DNA from: an uncultured Dialister sp.
Lineage (GTDB): Bacteria; Bacillota; Negativicutes; Veillonellales; Dialisteraceae
DNA: 14,336 bases
Direction: 5' to 3'
Assembly (NCBI GenBank): GCA_900759415.1
Contig: CAAEVC010000094.1
Span: 1 to 14,336, forward strand
The notes beneath the pieces were generated by a model. The model was given only the letters and a program-made list of their open reading frames with translations, did not search any database and was not told the origin of the DNA. Position 1 is the first letter of the stretch. Every line of letters starts with the position of its first letter. Position numbers and translations under genes: made by a program. Shown here piece by piece: positions 1 through 8,859 of the stretch.

Positions 1-49
1 AGTCCGTAATGTCTAAAAAATAAAAATTATGAATATTTTACAACCGCCT

Positions 50-80
50 CTCAACTCTCTTCGCTCAACTCTCAACTCTG
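50..80 (-). repeat. Heptad array (CTCAACT type)
   Basis: Four 7-bp units in exact phase starting at 50, 57, 64 and 71. Three are CTCAACT and one is the variant CTCTTCG; a partial CTG follows. Strand is given as the one reading AGTTGAG, which is the coding strand of the neighbouring MFS gene. On that strand the array is followed by a shortened K-like sequence (reverse complement of about 36-48, containing GCGGTTGTAAA). Confidence 0.85.
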
Positions 81-87
81 TTTTTGA

Positions 88-142
88 GGTCTCGCGCCAT
101 TAACCGCCAAGGCTTCATGCTCATCGGCGAAGCCGATACCAC
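88..142. repeat. 55-bp intergenic repeat, P module copy A
   Basis: This segment matches 14203-14257 over 55 bases with 4 mismatches, by hand alignment without gaps. It contains the perfect inverted repeat ATCGGC-GAA-GCCGAT at 123-137 and a wider GGCTTC (111-116) / GAAGCC (129-134) pair. It directly abuts a heptad array (146-176) through a CCACT junction. The two copies are about 14 kb apart and both lie outside genes. Confidence 0.85.
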
Positions 143-145
143 TCG

Positions 146-176
146 CTCAACTCTCAACTCTCTGTACTCAACTCTG
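146..176 (-). repeat. Heptad array (CTCAACT type)
   Basis: Four 7-bp units in exact phase at 146, 153, 160 and 167. Three are CTCAACT and one is CTCTGTA; a partial CTG follows. Together with the array at 50-80 the same heptamer occurs six times within 126 bp. On the minus strand, which is sense for the adjacent MFS gene, the array runs into GGTATCGGC, the start of the P palindrome. Confidence 0.85.
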
Positions 177-184
177 CCTTTTTC

Positions 185-208
185 AGTCTTTACAACCACC
201 GCTCAACC
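185..208 (-). repeat. K module plus half heptad overlapping the MFS stop codon
   Basis: AGTCTTTACAACCACCG at 185-201 is identical to 11494-11510 and related, in inverse orientation, to 13746-13772. It is followed by GCTCAAC. The TCA at 203-205 inside that heptad-like sequence is the TGA stop codon of the MFS gene on the minus strand, so the repeat supplies or abuts the end of the reading frame. Confidence 0.75.
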
Positions 209-1360
209 CCTTCTCCACCAGGCGTAATACATAAGCCCGAGGACTGCGGATCCCAGGCAGACGATGCCGTACATGAAGGGGTAGCTCATAGATTCAGACA
301 CCATGCCAAGGATGACGGCTGCAAGGCCCACGGCTATATCGAGGGACCAGAAGTAGGTGGATGTCGCCACCCCTGCTCTTGATGGCGGTACGCTCTGTAT
401 GGCAAGGGTCTGGAAGGCAGGAGCCAGCGCGCCAAATCCTATGCCCAGTACGGCGCCGGAAAGAAGGAGGAAGGTGCCGCTCTCTGCCTGGCTGAAGAGG
501 AAGAATCCCAAAATGAAGAAGGCAAATCCAGGATATACAGTGTAGTCCGGTCCCTTCTGGTCAAAGAGGTGCCCGATCCACGGTCTTGTCATGACGATGA
601 CCATAGCGAAGGTGATGAAGAAGAGACTGGTGTAATCAAAGAGATGAAGGCTCTTTGTATACATAGGGATGTAGGTGAGGACGCCGCCATAGGCAAAGAA
701 TACAAGGCCGCCCAGGATGACCATGGGCATGGCTTTCATTTCTACGAGATCTGATAAATGGAAACCTTTCTTCCCGTCAGGAGAAGGAAGGGCGATGGTA
801 TCATCCACCTTTCTTCCATTGCCTCCAACAAGCGCACCGGCCGCCAGGAGCGTCAGGAAGAGAAAGAGGATCTTCGGTCCCAGATGATTGATAATGAGAA
901 GGCCTGCTGTCGGTCCGATGACCATGGCAAGGTTTGTAGAAAGAGCAAAGTATCCGATGCCCTCCCCTTTCCTTCTCCCTGGGAGCACAAGGGCCGCCAG
1001 AGTGGCTGCAGCAGTCGAGCCGATGGCAAAGGCGACGCCGTGGAAGAATCGGATACCCCAGATAAAGGGCACTGAAGTGGCAAAGTAGAGACTTCCCATG
1101 AGGATGAGAAATAAGAGGGAAGCGTAGAGAAGGAGTTTCTGCTTGTTCATGCTGTTAATCAGAAATCCTGCCATAGGACGGAAGAGCACAGTTCCTGCCT
1201 GATAACAGGTCATGGCCATGCCTGCTTCCCATTCGCCGCCTCCCAGGTCATCCATGATAAAAACAGGAAGGGCAGCGATTAAAATATACTGGGACATGAA
1301 ATAAAACAGATTGGCCGCTGCCACGCCAATGAACTCACCGGTCCATATTTTTTCTTTCAC
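203..1360 (-). CDS. MFS transporter (drug/metabolite exporter-like)
   Basis: A 385-residue integral membrane protein of the major facilitator superfamily, predicted to export or exchange a small solute across the cytoplasmic membrane. The protein is hydrophobic along its length, consistent with 12 transmembrane helices. The loop between helices 2 and 3 holds a degenerate motif A (GFLINSMNKQ, residues 65-74; the usual Asp and Arg are missing). The segment around PGRRKGEGIGYF (about 126-138) is typical of the MFS_1 group with YfcJ- and staphylopine-exporter-like members. The start is a GTG at 1358-1360, preceded on the minus strand by AGAGGAT about 5 nt upstream. The stop TGA (203-205) lies inside an intergenic repeat. 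The gene is divergent from addB with 162 bp between them, which holds two palindromes. The substrate cannot be named from sequence. Confidence 0.85.
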   Translation of the reverse strand: MKEKIWTGEFIGVAAANLFYFMSQYILIAALPVFIMDDLGGGEWEAGMAMTCYQAGTVLFRPMAGFLINSMNKQKLLLYASLLFLILMGSLYFATSVPFIWGIRFFHGVAFAIGSTAAATLAALVLPGRRKGEGIGYFALSTNLAMVIGPTAGLLIINHLGPKILFLFLTLLAAGALVGGNGRKVDDTIALPSPDGKKGFHLSDLVEMKAMPMVILGGLVFFAYGGVLTYIPMYTKSLHLFDYTSLFFITFAMVIVMTRPWIGHLFDQKGPDYTVYPGFAFFILGFFLFSQAESGTFLLLSGAVLGIGFGALAPAFQTLAIQSVPPSRAGVATSTYFWSLDIAVGLAAVILGMVSESMSYPFMYGIVCLGSAVLGLMYYAWWRRG

Positions 1361-1388
1361 GATATCCTCTTTTCTATATTATTTACTT

Positions 1389-1406
1389 CAGGTATGTATT
1401 TACCTG
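1389..1406. promoter_or_regulatory. Inverted repeat, possible operator of the MFS gene
   Basis: CAGGTA-TGTATT-TACCTG is a perfect 6-bp inverted repeat with a 6-bp centre, lying 29 bp upstream of the GTG start of the MFS gene. A dyad at this position could bind a dimeric repressor. No regulator gene is present nearby and no convincing -35/-10 pair was found for this gene, so the role is inferred. Confidence 0.35.
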
Positions 1407-1443
1407 TGCATATCCTATTTTAACACCTCCTGCAGCCCTCTGT

Positions 1444-1455
1444 TTTTCATGAAAA
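1444..1455. promoter_or_regulatory. 12-bp palindrome in the MFS-addB divergent region
   Basis: TTTTCATGAAAA is a perfect 12-bp palindrome about 25 bp upstream of the putative addB -10 box. It is AT-rich, so chance occurrence is possible. It is recorded as a candidate protein-binding site only. Confidence 0.25.
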
Positions 1456-1479
1456 GGAGTATTTTAAGGGAGTATCATA

Positions 1480-1485
1480 TATAAT
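1480..1485 (+). promoter_or_regulatory. Candidate -10 box for addB-addA
   Basis: TATAAT lies 37 bp upstream of the addB start. No good -35 hexamer is present at 16-18 bp spacing (GAGTAT at 17 bp is poor), so this would be a weak or activator-dependent promoter. The ribosome binding site is strong: GAGGAGG at 1512-1518, 4 nt before the ATG. Confidence 0.45.
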
Positions 1486-1522
1486 AGAAGAGAATAAAAA
1501 GTATCTGTCACGAGGAGGATCT

Positions 1523-4500
1523 ATGGGACTTCATTTTATTTTCGGAAGGGCGGGCACCGGGAAATCGACCCGCTGTGCAAGAGAAATCGAAGAATACGTA
1601 AAGGGAGGAAAGGGAAGGAAGGCCATCCTTCTCGTTCCCGATCAGGGCACCTACACCGCAGAATACCAGCTGGCCAGATCCTTTAAAGGAGAAGGATTTA
1701 TGAATGTCATGGTCTGCGGTTTTTCCCGTCTCGCCTATCGGGTATTCCAGGAACTCCATTCACCGGTTTCCGACGCCCTCTCCCCTCTGGGACAGCAGAT
1801 CATCCTGCGGAAACTGATGGAGGAAAACAGAGATCAGCTGAAAATCATTACAAAAGCAGCATCTCACCCCCATTTCTCTGAAGAACTGTCTGCCTTCTTC
1901 CATCAGCTCGACATGTTCTGTGTTTCCGAAAAGGATATGGAAAATGCGGCAGAAGCAGAAGGCGATACGCCGCTGGGAAGAAAACTTGAGGACCTTCATC
2001 TTCTCTATAGAGCCTACCATGCCTATCTGAAAGACCATTTCGACTATGAAGGGAGTCTCTTCGACCTTCTGGCAAGAGAAATCCCGAAATCTTCCTTCCT
2101 CCGCTCCTCCAGGGTGTGGATCGACGGGTTCAACGGCATGGCGCCCCAGAAGATTCACATCGTCTCTGCCCTCATCCATACGGCGGAAGAAGTGACCATG
2201 ACCCTTCAAATGGACAGCCCGGAAGAAGCAGCCGACAATCCGAACTTTGCCCGACCCTTCCGGCTCTTCTCCCTTCTTTCCAGAGAAGAGGGGCATACCA
2301 CCTCTGTCACTCTTAGGGAAAATCACCGTTTCCTCTCTCCCGGCCTTGCAGAAATGGCCTCTTCCTTCTTCAACCGGAGAGCAGAAGAGTCCACCATTTC
2401 CCACTCTGCTGAGGACGGCCTTCACATCATAAGAACGGCCCACCGGGCAGAGGAAGTGGATTTCATTGCAAGAAAGATCCTCTCCCTCGTGCGGGATCAT
2501 CATTACCGATTCAGAAATATAGCCATCCTCCTCCGGAGCCCCGACCAGTATACCGACCTCTTCGAAAGGTCTTTTGCCAAGTATGAAATCCCCGGATTCA
2601 TTGACAAGAAGCATCCCATGAACAACCATCCTCTCGTGGTGCTCTTAGACGGTCTCGTCCGTTTCCTCACCATGGAAAGCAGGCGTAAAAACAGCGGATG
2701 GCAGCGGGATATTCTCTTTCCCATGCTGAAGACCTTCCTCCTTCCAGAGTGGGAACGGGAAGAAGTGGACCAGCTGGAAAACTACGTCCTTTCCCACAGC
2801 ATCCGGCCATGGCAGTACCACAGCCCCTGGGAATTCCGTTCCTTCTACGACCTTGACGGCCCGGTGCCGCCCCTTTCTGATGAAGAAAGAGAGGAAATGG
2901 AAGAAGTGAACCGCTGGCGGGAAAAGCTCATCCAAATGCTGGACCCCCTCACTGACGCATGGAAGAATGCTCCCCTTCCAGAAGACCGCTGCCGGATTCT
3001 CTATGAATGGATGATGGAAAAGAAAATCCCGGACACATTGAGCCATCTGGACGAGAAGGAACAGTTCCATACCAATCTCCGTCCTCATCTCCAGGTATGG
3101 AAGAAGATTCTCTTCCTTCTTGATGAAATCGTTCACACCACAGGAAAAGATGAACTTTCAGAGAAAGATTTCCTCTCCATCTTTGAAGACGGTCTTTCTG
3201 CCCTCACCTATTCCACCATCCCTCCTACCATTGACCATGTGACAGTCACCGGCATGGACAGAGGATATGCCATCCAGGCAAAGGTCCTCTTCATTCCCGG
3301 CGCCATTGAGGGAGAATTCCCGAAGCGGGTGGAAGAAAGAGGTTTCTTCACCGAACTGGAAAAACAGAAGATTTTCAGCCAGAGCCAGCTCGTATTCGGT
3401 GCAAGCCTTATGGAAGAAGTCCACAAGGAACAGTTCTTCACCTATCTTGCCCTCACCAGAGCAAGGCATGACCTTTTCATCACCTTCCCTTCGGTGAATG
3501 ACGACAAGAATGAGACAGAGCCTTCCTTCCTCCTCACCAGGCTAAAGAAGCTGGGCTATCCTTCGGAAGTAAGAACCCTTTCGGAAAATGACTGGGAAAA
3601 GGACCCTTCCTTCTTTGGAAATCCCAGTCAGGTATTCTCCCTCCTTCCTTCCCTTCTCCGGGAAAAGATCCCAGAAACCAGCTCTCCCTGGTCTGCCCTT
3701 GTTTCCTGGGCGGAAAAGACAGGCCATAAGGAAGAGCTCATGGAAAAACTTTCCTGTTTCTTCTATGACAATAAAGCAGCCACCCTTCCAAGGGACCTGG
3801 CGGCAAAGATTTTCAAACCCGGCGGCCGGTTCCTCGGTTCAGTGACCCGGTTTGAAAATTACAGAAGCTGTCCCTACCGCTATTTCCTTCAGTACGGCCT
3901 TCGCATTGAAGAAAGGGACGAAGGGGAAATGGAATCCCTGGACTTCGGCAATTACCTTCACGCCGGCCTTCACCAGTTCGGCGATGCCATGATGAAGAAG
4001 AATAAACAGTGGCGGGATGCCAGCGATGAGGATATTGAAAAGATTTCCGGAGAAATCGCATCCCATCTGGTACCCAAGGTGCGTTACGGCGTCCTTCATT
4101 CGGACGGTGCTTCCAGATATACGGAAAAAGCGCTGAATGAAACGTTCCGGAATGCCCTTGCAAACCTTCGGAAATGGAGCAGGAACAGCCGGTTTGATAC
4201 GAAAGCACTGGAAAAGGAATTTTACCTCCACATCAGAGGGGACCACGACACCTTCACATTGAAAGGAAAAATCGACAGGATAGATGCCACTTCCAAAGCG
4301 GCTGCCGTCTTTGATTACAAGACGGGCCATCCGAAAATCACCCTTCAGGAAGTGGTGGCCGGCCTGAAACTCCAGCTCCTCACCTACCTTCTGGAAGTGA
4401 AGGAAGAAGGAGGCGGAAATCTCCTTCCCGCTGCCCTCATGTACATCTATCTGTCCGGCGACGTGAAGAGCCTTCCTGCCGTACCGCCGGGAAGCCAGCC

Positions 4501-4918
4501 GGACATAAAGGATAAGGATAATATGTCCGGCTGGATCCTGAATGATCCTTCCACCGTGCGGGAGCTGGACGAAAAGGCCGGGGAAGATGATTCCTTCCTC
4601 TCTGTAGCATTCAATAAAGACGGAAGTCTTGCCAAAAAGGGCGCCCTCATGACGGAAGAAGATTTCAATCATCTTCTCTCCATCGTAAAGCACCGCCTCA
4701 TTTCCCTTTACCATTCCATGGAAGAAGGGAAAATCCCCATCCGTCCTGTCAATTTCAAGAAACAGGCACCCTGCCGTTACTGCCCCTATCATTCCATCTG
4801 CCGGTTTGACCCGAAGAATGAAGGGGAATCTTACGAATACATTCATCTGCCTTCCGATACAGAATTAAAAGGTTCATTAAAGGATATAGCAGAAGGAAAG
4901 GAGAACCATCATGAGTAA
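1523..4918 (+). CDS. addB: AddB: ATP-dependent helicase/deoxyribonuclease subunit B
   Basis: 1131 residues, close to the 1166 of Bacillus subtilis AddB. With AddA it forms the AddAB helicase-nuclease, which resects double-strand DNA ends to a Chi site and prepares 3' tails for RecA. The N-terminus has a Walker A motif (GRAGTGKST, 8-16). An SF1-like motif VI relic, ALTRARHDLFITF, lies at about 643-655. The C-terminal RecB-type PD-(D/E)XK nuclease shows D918 (KIDRID) and the D931-Y-K933 signature. Four cysteines in the AddB pattern, C783 and then C1084-x2-C1087-x5-C1093, match the ligands of the iron-sulfur cluster that staples the nuclease domain. In the family this subunit handles Chi recognition and cuts one strand. 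The start is fixed by GAGGAGG 4 nt upstream and by Walker A following at once. The end overlaps addA by 8 nt, implying translational coupling. No truncation or missing catalytic residue was seen. Confidence 0.96.
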   Translation: MGLHFIFGRAGTGKSTRCAREIEEYVKGGKGRKAILLVPDQGTYTAEYQLARSFKGEGFMNVMVCGFSRLAYRVFQELHSPVSDALSPLGQQIILRKLMEENRDQLKIITKAASHPHFSEELSAFFHQLDMFCVSEKDMENAAEAEGDTPLGRKLEDLHLLYRAYHAYLKDHFDYEGSLFDLLAREIPKSSFLRSSRVWIDGFNGMAPQKIHIVSALIHTAEEVTMTLQMDSPEEAADNPNFARPFRLFSLLSREEGHTTSVTLRENHRFLSPGLAEMASSFFNRRAEESTISHSAEDGLHIIRTAHRAEEVDFIARKILSLVRDHHYRFRNIAILLRSPDQYTDLFERSFAKYEIPGFIDKKHPMNNHPLVVLLDGLVRFLTMESRRKNSGWQRDILFPMLKTFLLPEWEREEVDQLENYVLSHSIRPWQYHSPWEFRSFYDLDGPVPPLSDEEREEMEEVNRWREKLIQMLDPLTDAWKNAPLPEDRCRILYEWMMEKKIPDTLSHLDEKEQFHTNLRPHLQVWKKILFLLDEIVHTTGKDELSEKDFLSIFEDGLSALTYSTIPPTIDHVTVTGMDRGYAIQAKVLFIPGAIEGEFPKRVEERGFFTELEKQKIFSQSQLVFGASLMEEVHKEQFFTYLALTRARHDLFITFPSVNDDKNETEPSFLLTRLKKLGYPSEVRTLSENDWEKDPSFFGNPSQVFSLLPSLLREKIPETSSPWSALVSWAEKTGHKEELMEKLSCFFYDNKAATLPRDLAAKIFKPGGRFLGSVTRFENYRSCPYRYFLQYGLRIEERDEGEMESLDFGNYLHAGLHQFGDAMMKKNKQWRDASDEDIEKISGEIASHLVPKVRYGVLHSDGASRYTEKALNETFRNALANLRKWSRNSRFDTKALEKEFYLHIRGDHDTFTLKGKIDRIDATSKAAAVFDYKTGHPKITLQEVVAGLKLQLLTYLLEVKEEGGGNLLPAALMYIYLSGDVKSLPAVPPGSQPDIKDKDNMSGWILNDPSTVRELDEKAGEDDSFLSVAFNKDGSLAKKGALMTEEDFNHLLSIVKHRLISLYHSMEEGKIPIRPVNFKKQAPCRYCPYHSICRFDPKNEGESYEYIHLPSDTELKGSLKDIAEGKENHHE

Positions 4919-7900
4919 TCACTGGACAAAAGAGCAGGAGGAAGCCCTCTCCGTTCATGGAAAAAATCTCCTTCTCTCTGCAGCCGCCGGAAGCGGAAAG
5001 ACAGCGGTCCTTACCGAAAGGATTGCCCGGCTGGTAAAAGACCCTGCCCATCCGGTCTCCATCAATGAACTTCTGGTCCTCACCTTCACAAAAGCAGCAG
5101 CCAGTGAAATGAAGACAAGGATTTCTGCCGCCCTTTCCAAAGCGCTGGAAAAAGCAGATGAAAGAGAAGATGGCGAAGCCATCCGCCATCTGGAAAAACA
5201 GATTTCCCTTCTCGGTACCGCCCAGATTTCTACACTGGACTCTTTCTTCCAGTCACTCATCCGACAGTATTTCTACCTGCTGGATCTGGACCCGAAGATG
5301 CGCATCCTGTCTGATGCCAATGAAGAATTCCTTCTGGAAGAAGAAGTGCTCTCCGAAGTGCTGGAGACATGGTATGAAAAGGGAGACCCTGATTTCCTTG
5401 ATACTGTCGACCTCTTTGCCAGCCGCTATCAGGACAGGGAACTGAAGAAGATGGTACTCTCCATTTTCAAATACTCCAGATCCATGCCATTCCCTGATGA
5501 CTGGCTCTCCCGGCTTCCTGAAAATTACCGGATTCCTGAAGATAAGAAAATGGATGAACTTCTCTGGTCCTTCCCCCTCCTCTATCAGCTGAAGGCAGTG
5601 GCGGAAAAAGTGACCGATTCCTATCGCCAGATGTTCCAGCTGATGGACAGGAATCCTGTGGCCCAGGCGGTCTATACAGATGTCCTTTCCAATGAATATG
5701 CCTATTTCTCGGAAATCACCAGAATAAAGAGCTGGGACGACTGGTTCCGCCTGCCCTCCTTTGATTTTGCACGGCTGCCCACCATTTCCAAAGCCCAGAT
5801 GGAAGAGTATCACATAAAGAAGAAAGGGGATTTCACCAACCTTCCTGATGTGTCTGCCATCAAAAAACTCCGCACCGACGTGAAGGATAAATCCTGGAAA
5901 TCTCAGATCCTTCCCTTCATGAAGATTTCTGAAAATCAGTGGATCATGGAAACAAGAGCCATGGAACCGGTCGTTGCCGTCCTTTCAAAAATTGCGCTGG
6001 ACTTCTCTTCTGTCCTTGCAGAAAGGAAGAAACAGGAAGGACTCATGGACTTCAATGACATGGAACATTATGCCCTTCAGATCCTTCTGGATATGGATGA
6101 TCCTGACTTTGACCCCCTTCATGCAGAAAATTTTCCTTCCGAAGCTGCCCTTTCCATCCGGGATAAGTACAAGGAAGTCATGGTCGATGAATACCAGGAC
6201 ACCAACGGCGTACAGGAACTCATCATCTCCCTCGTTTCCAGCGGAAATAACCGGTTCATGGTAGGGGATATCAAGCAGAGCATTTACCGTTTCCGTCAGG
6301 CGGACCCTACCATTTTCCTTGCCAAATACAGAGATTACGAAGGTGGAAAAGATCCCTCCTCCCTCCGCATCGATCTGAATAAGAACTTCCGGAGCGATGC
6401 CACCCTTCTCTCATCCATCAACTTCCTTTTCCGCCAGATTATGACAAAAGAGCAGCTGGAGCTGGATTATGGAGATGCAGAAGCCCTTTACCCCGGCCGC
6501 CACGAAGAAACCCGTCCAGACACCTATGTGGGAGGAAGCGTCACCATCGACCTCATCGACAAGGGAGAAGTCAATGAATCAGACCTTCCTGATGAAACGA
6601 AGGACATGGAAAACATCACCATCGAAGGCAGGCTCATCGCCCAAAGAATACAGGACATGATGGAATCAGGCCGTCAGGTGATGAATAAAGACGGCACCTT
6701 CCGCCCCATCCGTTACAGTGACATAGTCATCCTCCTCCGTTCCATTGCAAGAACCGGACCGGCGCTCGTGAAAGTGCTGGAAGAAAATCACATCCCTGCC
6801 ATTTCTGACAAAGATGAAGATTTCATGAACCATGGGGAAGTTGAAATCCTATGGGCACTCCTTAAGATACTGGACAACCCCCTTCAGGACCTTCCTCTCG
6901 CTGCCGTCCTCCGCTCCTACTTCGTCGACCTGGATGAAAAGGACCTTTCCCTTATCTACCTTGCAAAAAAAGAAAGAGGAAATAAGCATCTCTGGTCTGT
7001 CCTTTCAGAAAAAGGCATCCTTTCTCCTGAAAAAGAAGAACGGATTTCCCATTTCCTCACCCTCTTTGAAAAGTGGAGAGAAGAAGATTCCAGAGACGGC
7101 ACGGCGCCACTCCTCCGGAAAATACTGGAGGACAGCGATTATCTCACCTATGTATCCGGCCTTCCGAGCGGCCCCTGGAGAAGAGACCATGTGATTTCCT
7201 TCTACCAGCTCGCCCTTGCAAGAGACAGCACACCCCAGAGCGGACTCTATTCCTTCCTCCGCTACCTTGGGAAACTCACGAAAGAAGAACAGGAATTCAA
7301 AACCATTTCCACCGCCTCTTCTTCTGATGCAGTCCGCATCATGACCATTCACAAGAGCAAGGGTCTCGAATTCCCCGTAGTCTTCCTGGCAGACGCACAG
7401 AAAGGATTCAACCTGCAGGACAGTCTCCAGACTGCCATCTGCCACAAAGACCTGGGCCTTGGGATCCAGTATTACGACAAAAAGCATAAAGTCCGCTGGC
7501 CCAGTCTCTACTGGTATGCCCTCCGGGAAAAAATAAGAGAAGAAAGCGTTTCTGAAGAAGCAAGACTCCTTTACGTAGCCATGACAAGAGCCAGGGACAA
7601 ACTTTTCATCACTGCCATCAGCCAGAATGGAAAAGCTGCCCTTGCCCGCTGGGCCACCTCCCTTTCTTCTGCATCTTCAGAAAAGAAATCATTCCCCCTC
7701 CCTTCCCACATCATTTACAACGGGAAATCCTTCCTTGAATGGATCATGCCTGCCGCGCTCCGCCACCGTTCCATGAAAGATGCCTGGGGAAAAGTGGACC
7801 AGATACCTTCCTACCTGGACGATGCACCCTCAGACTCCTCTTCCTTCACCTTCCACCTCATCAACCAGCTTGACCTGCTCAATGAAGAAGAAAAGCGCAC

Positions 7901-8774
7901 CCTGGAAGAAAAGGGAGAAGAAGAACTGTCTGCCCAAATGGAAGACCAGAAAGAAGAAGAACTTTCCATCTCCCATTTCCTGGAAAGAAAAACAGAAGTT
8001 CCTGAATGGCTAAGCCGCCAGCTCGCATGGAAATACGATTATCCCGGCGCCGCCATGACCCCCGCCAAACTCACCGCCACCGCTGCCGTCCATTTGAGAG
8101 AACTGGCAGAATACAGAGCCAGTGACGAAGAACCTCTTCCCTCTGTCATCCTGGCAGACGATGAAGAAGCCCTTTCCCCTGACTACGCCCAGCCGCCGCT
8201 CTTCCTTGCAGGAGAAGAAACAAGAATGGAAGGCACCTCCTTTGGTACCCTCATGCACAAAGCCATGGAAATGATAGACTTCAATGAGCTCCCTGCCGAC
8301 CGGGAAAAAATCAGAGAAAAGATCCTCGAACTGGGGAATCAGAAAGTATTCACTGACGAAGAAATCCGGATCCTCCTCTCCCGCCGCCGGAAAATCCCGC
8401 CCATTGATGCCCTCCTCCAGTTCAAAAAAGGCATCCTTGCCAGAGCCATGGAAGAAGCGCTGGAAATCAGAAAAGAAATGCCCTTCTCCATCCTCCTTCC
8501 CGCCTCCTCCTTCTACCCCAACTGCGAAGAAGGAGAAAAAATCTTCCTCCAGGGCGTCATGGACTGCCTCATCGAAAATGAAAAAGACATCATCATCATC
8601 GATTACAAAACAGACCGGACCTTTTCAGAAGAAGACCTGAAAGACCACTACAAAGTCCAGCTCCAGGTCTACGGAGAAGCAGCAGAAAAACTCCTCGGCA
8701 AACCAGTCACCCACCTCTACCTCTGGTCCTTCACCTATGGAAAAGCACTGAAAATAGAGAAAAAGAGCTATTAA
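4911..8774 (+). CDS. addA: AddA: ATP-dependent helicase/nuclease subunit A
   Basis: 1287 residues, a UvrD/Rep-type SF1A helicase fused to a RecB-family nuclease; B. subtilis AddA has 1232. It is the 3'-5' motor of AddAB. Visible in order: Q-motif WTKEQ (5-9), Walker A AAAGSGKT (24-31), Walker B VDEYQD (425-430), motif III GDIKQSIYRFRQ (from 452), motif V region VRIMTIHKSKGLEF (from about 809), motif VI VAMTRARDKLFI (about 889-900). The nuclease has D1218 (GVMDCLIEN) and D1231-Y-K1233. A Glu/Lys-rich stretch at about 991-1025 lies in the region linking helicase and nuclease and may account for part of the extra length. The ATG at 4911 is inside the end of addB (8-nt overlap), preceded by AAGGAGA about 5-10 nt upstream. 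Transcription ends at the hairpin 8794-8842. Identification is secure. Confidence 0.97.
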   Translation: MSNHWTKEQEEALSVHGKNLLLSAAAGSGKTAVLTERIARLVKDPAHPVSINELLVLTFTKAAASEMKTRISAALSKALEKADEREDGEAIRHLEKQISLLGTAQISTLDSFFQSLIRQYFYLLDLDPKMRILSDANEEFLLEEEVLSEVLETWYEKGDPDFLDTVDLFASRYQDRELKKMVLSIFKYSRSMPFPDDWLSRLPENYRIPEDKKMDELLWSFPLLYQLKAVAEKVTDSYRQMFQLMDRNPVAQAVYTDVLSNEYAYFSEITRIKSWDDWFRLPSFDFARLPTISKAQMEEYHIKKKGDFTNLPDVSAIKKLRTDVKDKSWKSQILPFMKISENQWIMETRAMEPVVAVLSKIALDFSSVLAERKKQEGLMDFNDMEHYALQILLDMDDPDFDPLHAENFPSEAALSIRDKYKEVMVDEYQDTNGVQELIISLVSSGNNRFMVGDIKQSIYRFRQADPTIFLAKYRDYEGGKDPSSLRIDLNKNFRSDATLLSSINFLFRQIMTKEQLELDYGDAEALYPGRHEETRPDTYVGGSVTIDLIDKGEVNESDLPDETKDMENITIEGRLIAQRIQDMMESGRQVMNKDGTFRPIRYSDIVILLRSIARTGPALVKVLEENHIPAISDKDEDFMNHGEVEILWALLKILDNPLQDLPLAAVLRSYFVDLDEKDLSLIYLAKKERGNKHLWSVLSEKGILSPEKEERISHFLTLFEKWREEDSRDGTAPLLRKILEDSDYLTYVSGLPSGPWRRDHVISFYQLALARDSTPQSGLYSFLRYLGKLTKEEQEFKTISTASSSDAVRIMTIHKSKGLEFPVVFLADAQKGFNLQDSLQTAICHKDLGLGIQYYDKKHKVRWPSLYWYALREKIREESVSEEARLLYVAMTRARDKLFITAISQNGKAALARWATSLSSASSEKKSFPLPSHIIYNGKSFLEWIMPAALRHRSMKDAWGKVDQIPSYLDDAPSDSSSFTFHLINQLDLLNEEEKRTLEEKGEEELSAQMEDQKEEELSISHFLERKTEVPEWLSRQLAWKYDYPGAAMTPAKLTATAAVHLRELAEYRASDEEPLPSVILADDEEALSPDYAQPPLFLAGEETRMEGTSFGTLMHKAMEMIDFNELPADREKIREKILELGNQKVFTDEEIRILLSRRRKIPPIDALLQFKKGILARAMEEALEIRKEMPFSILLPASSFYPNCEEGEKIFLQGVMDCLIENEKDIIIIDYKTDRTFSEEDLKDHYKVQLQVYGEAAEKLLGKPVTHLYLWSFTYGKALKIEKKSY

Positions 8775-8793
8775 GAGAAGCTCTATAAAAATG

Positions 8794-8842
8794 AAAAAGA
8801 GTATGAGCCACATTGATTCTGAATGGTGACTCATACTCTTTT
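8794..8842. terminator. Bidirectional intrinsic terminator between addA and the DUF2939-like gene
   Basis: The arms AAAAAGAGTATGAGCCAC (8794-8811) and 8826-8842 pair with one mismatch around a 14-nt loop. An A run on the left and TTTTATTATTTTT on the right allow termination in both directions. It starts 20 nt after the addA stop and ends 18 nt from the stop of the convergent gene, so it probably serves both. Confidence 0.88.
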
Positions 8843-8859
8843 ATTATTTTTCTCCTGAC

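Larger units (their letters stand above)
1..202. other. Intergenic repeat block downstream of the first MFS gene
   Basis: No gene is visible here. The stretch is almost wholly built of the repeat family described in separate entries: heptad array 50-80, 55-bp P module 88-142, heptad array 146-176 and K module 185-201. No clear intrinsic terminator for the minus-strand MFS gene was found, so its transcript may run through the whole block and out of the window. Confidence 0.6.

Noticed and set aside
50..176. CRISPR-like array from the repeated CAACTCT words
   Set aside because: Units are 7 bp with no spacers, far below CRISPR repeat size, and no cas genes are present.
1760..2629. 289-codon open frame on the minus strand inside addB
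   Set aside because: Antisense to addB, with no credible ribosome binding site and no known family.
3839..4846. Long open frame on the minus strand inside addB
   Set aside because: It lies wholly antisense to the conserved nuclease half of AddB, shows no recognisable domain and has low-complexity composition; the open frame follows from the codon bias of addB.
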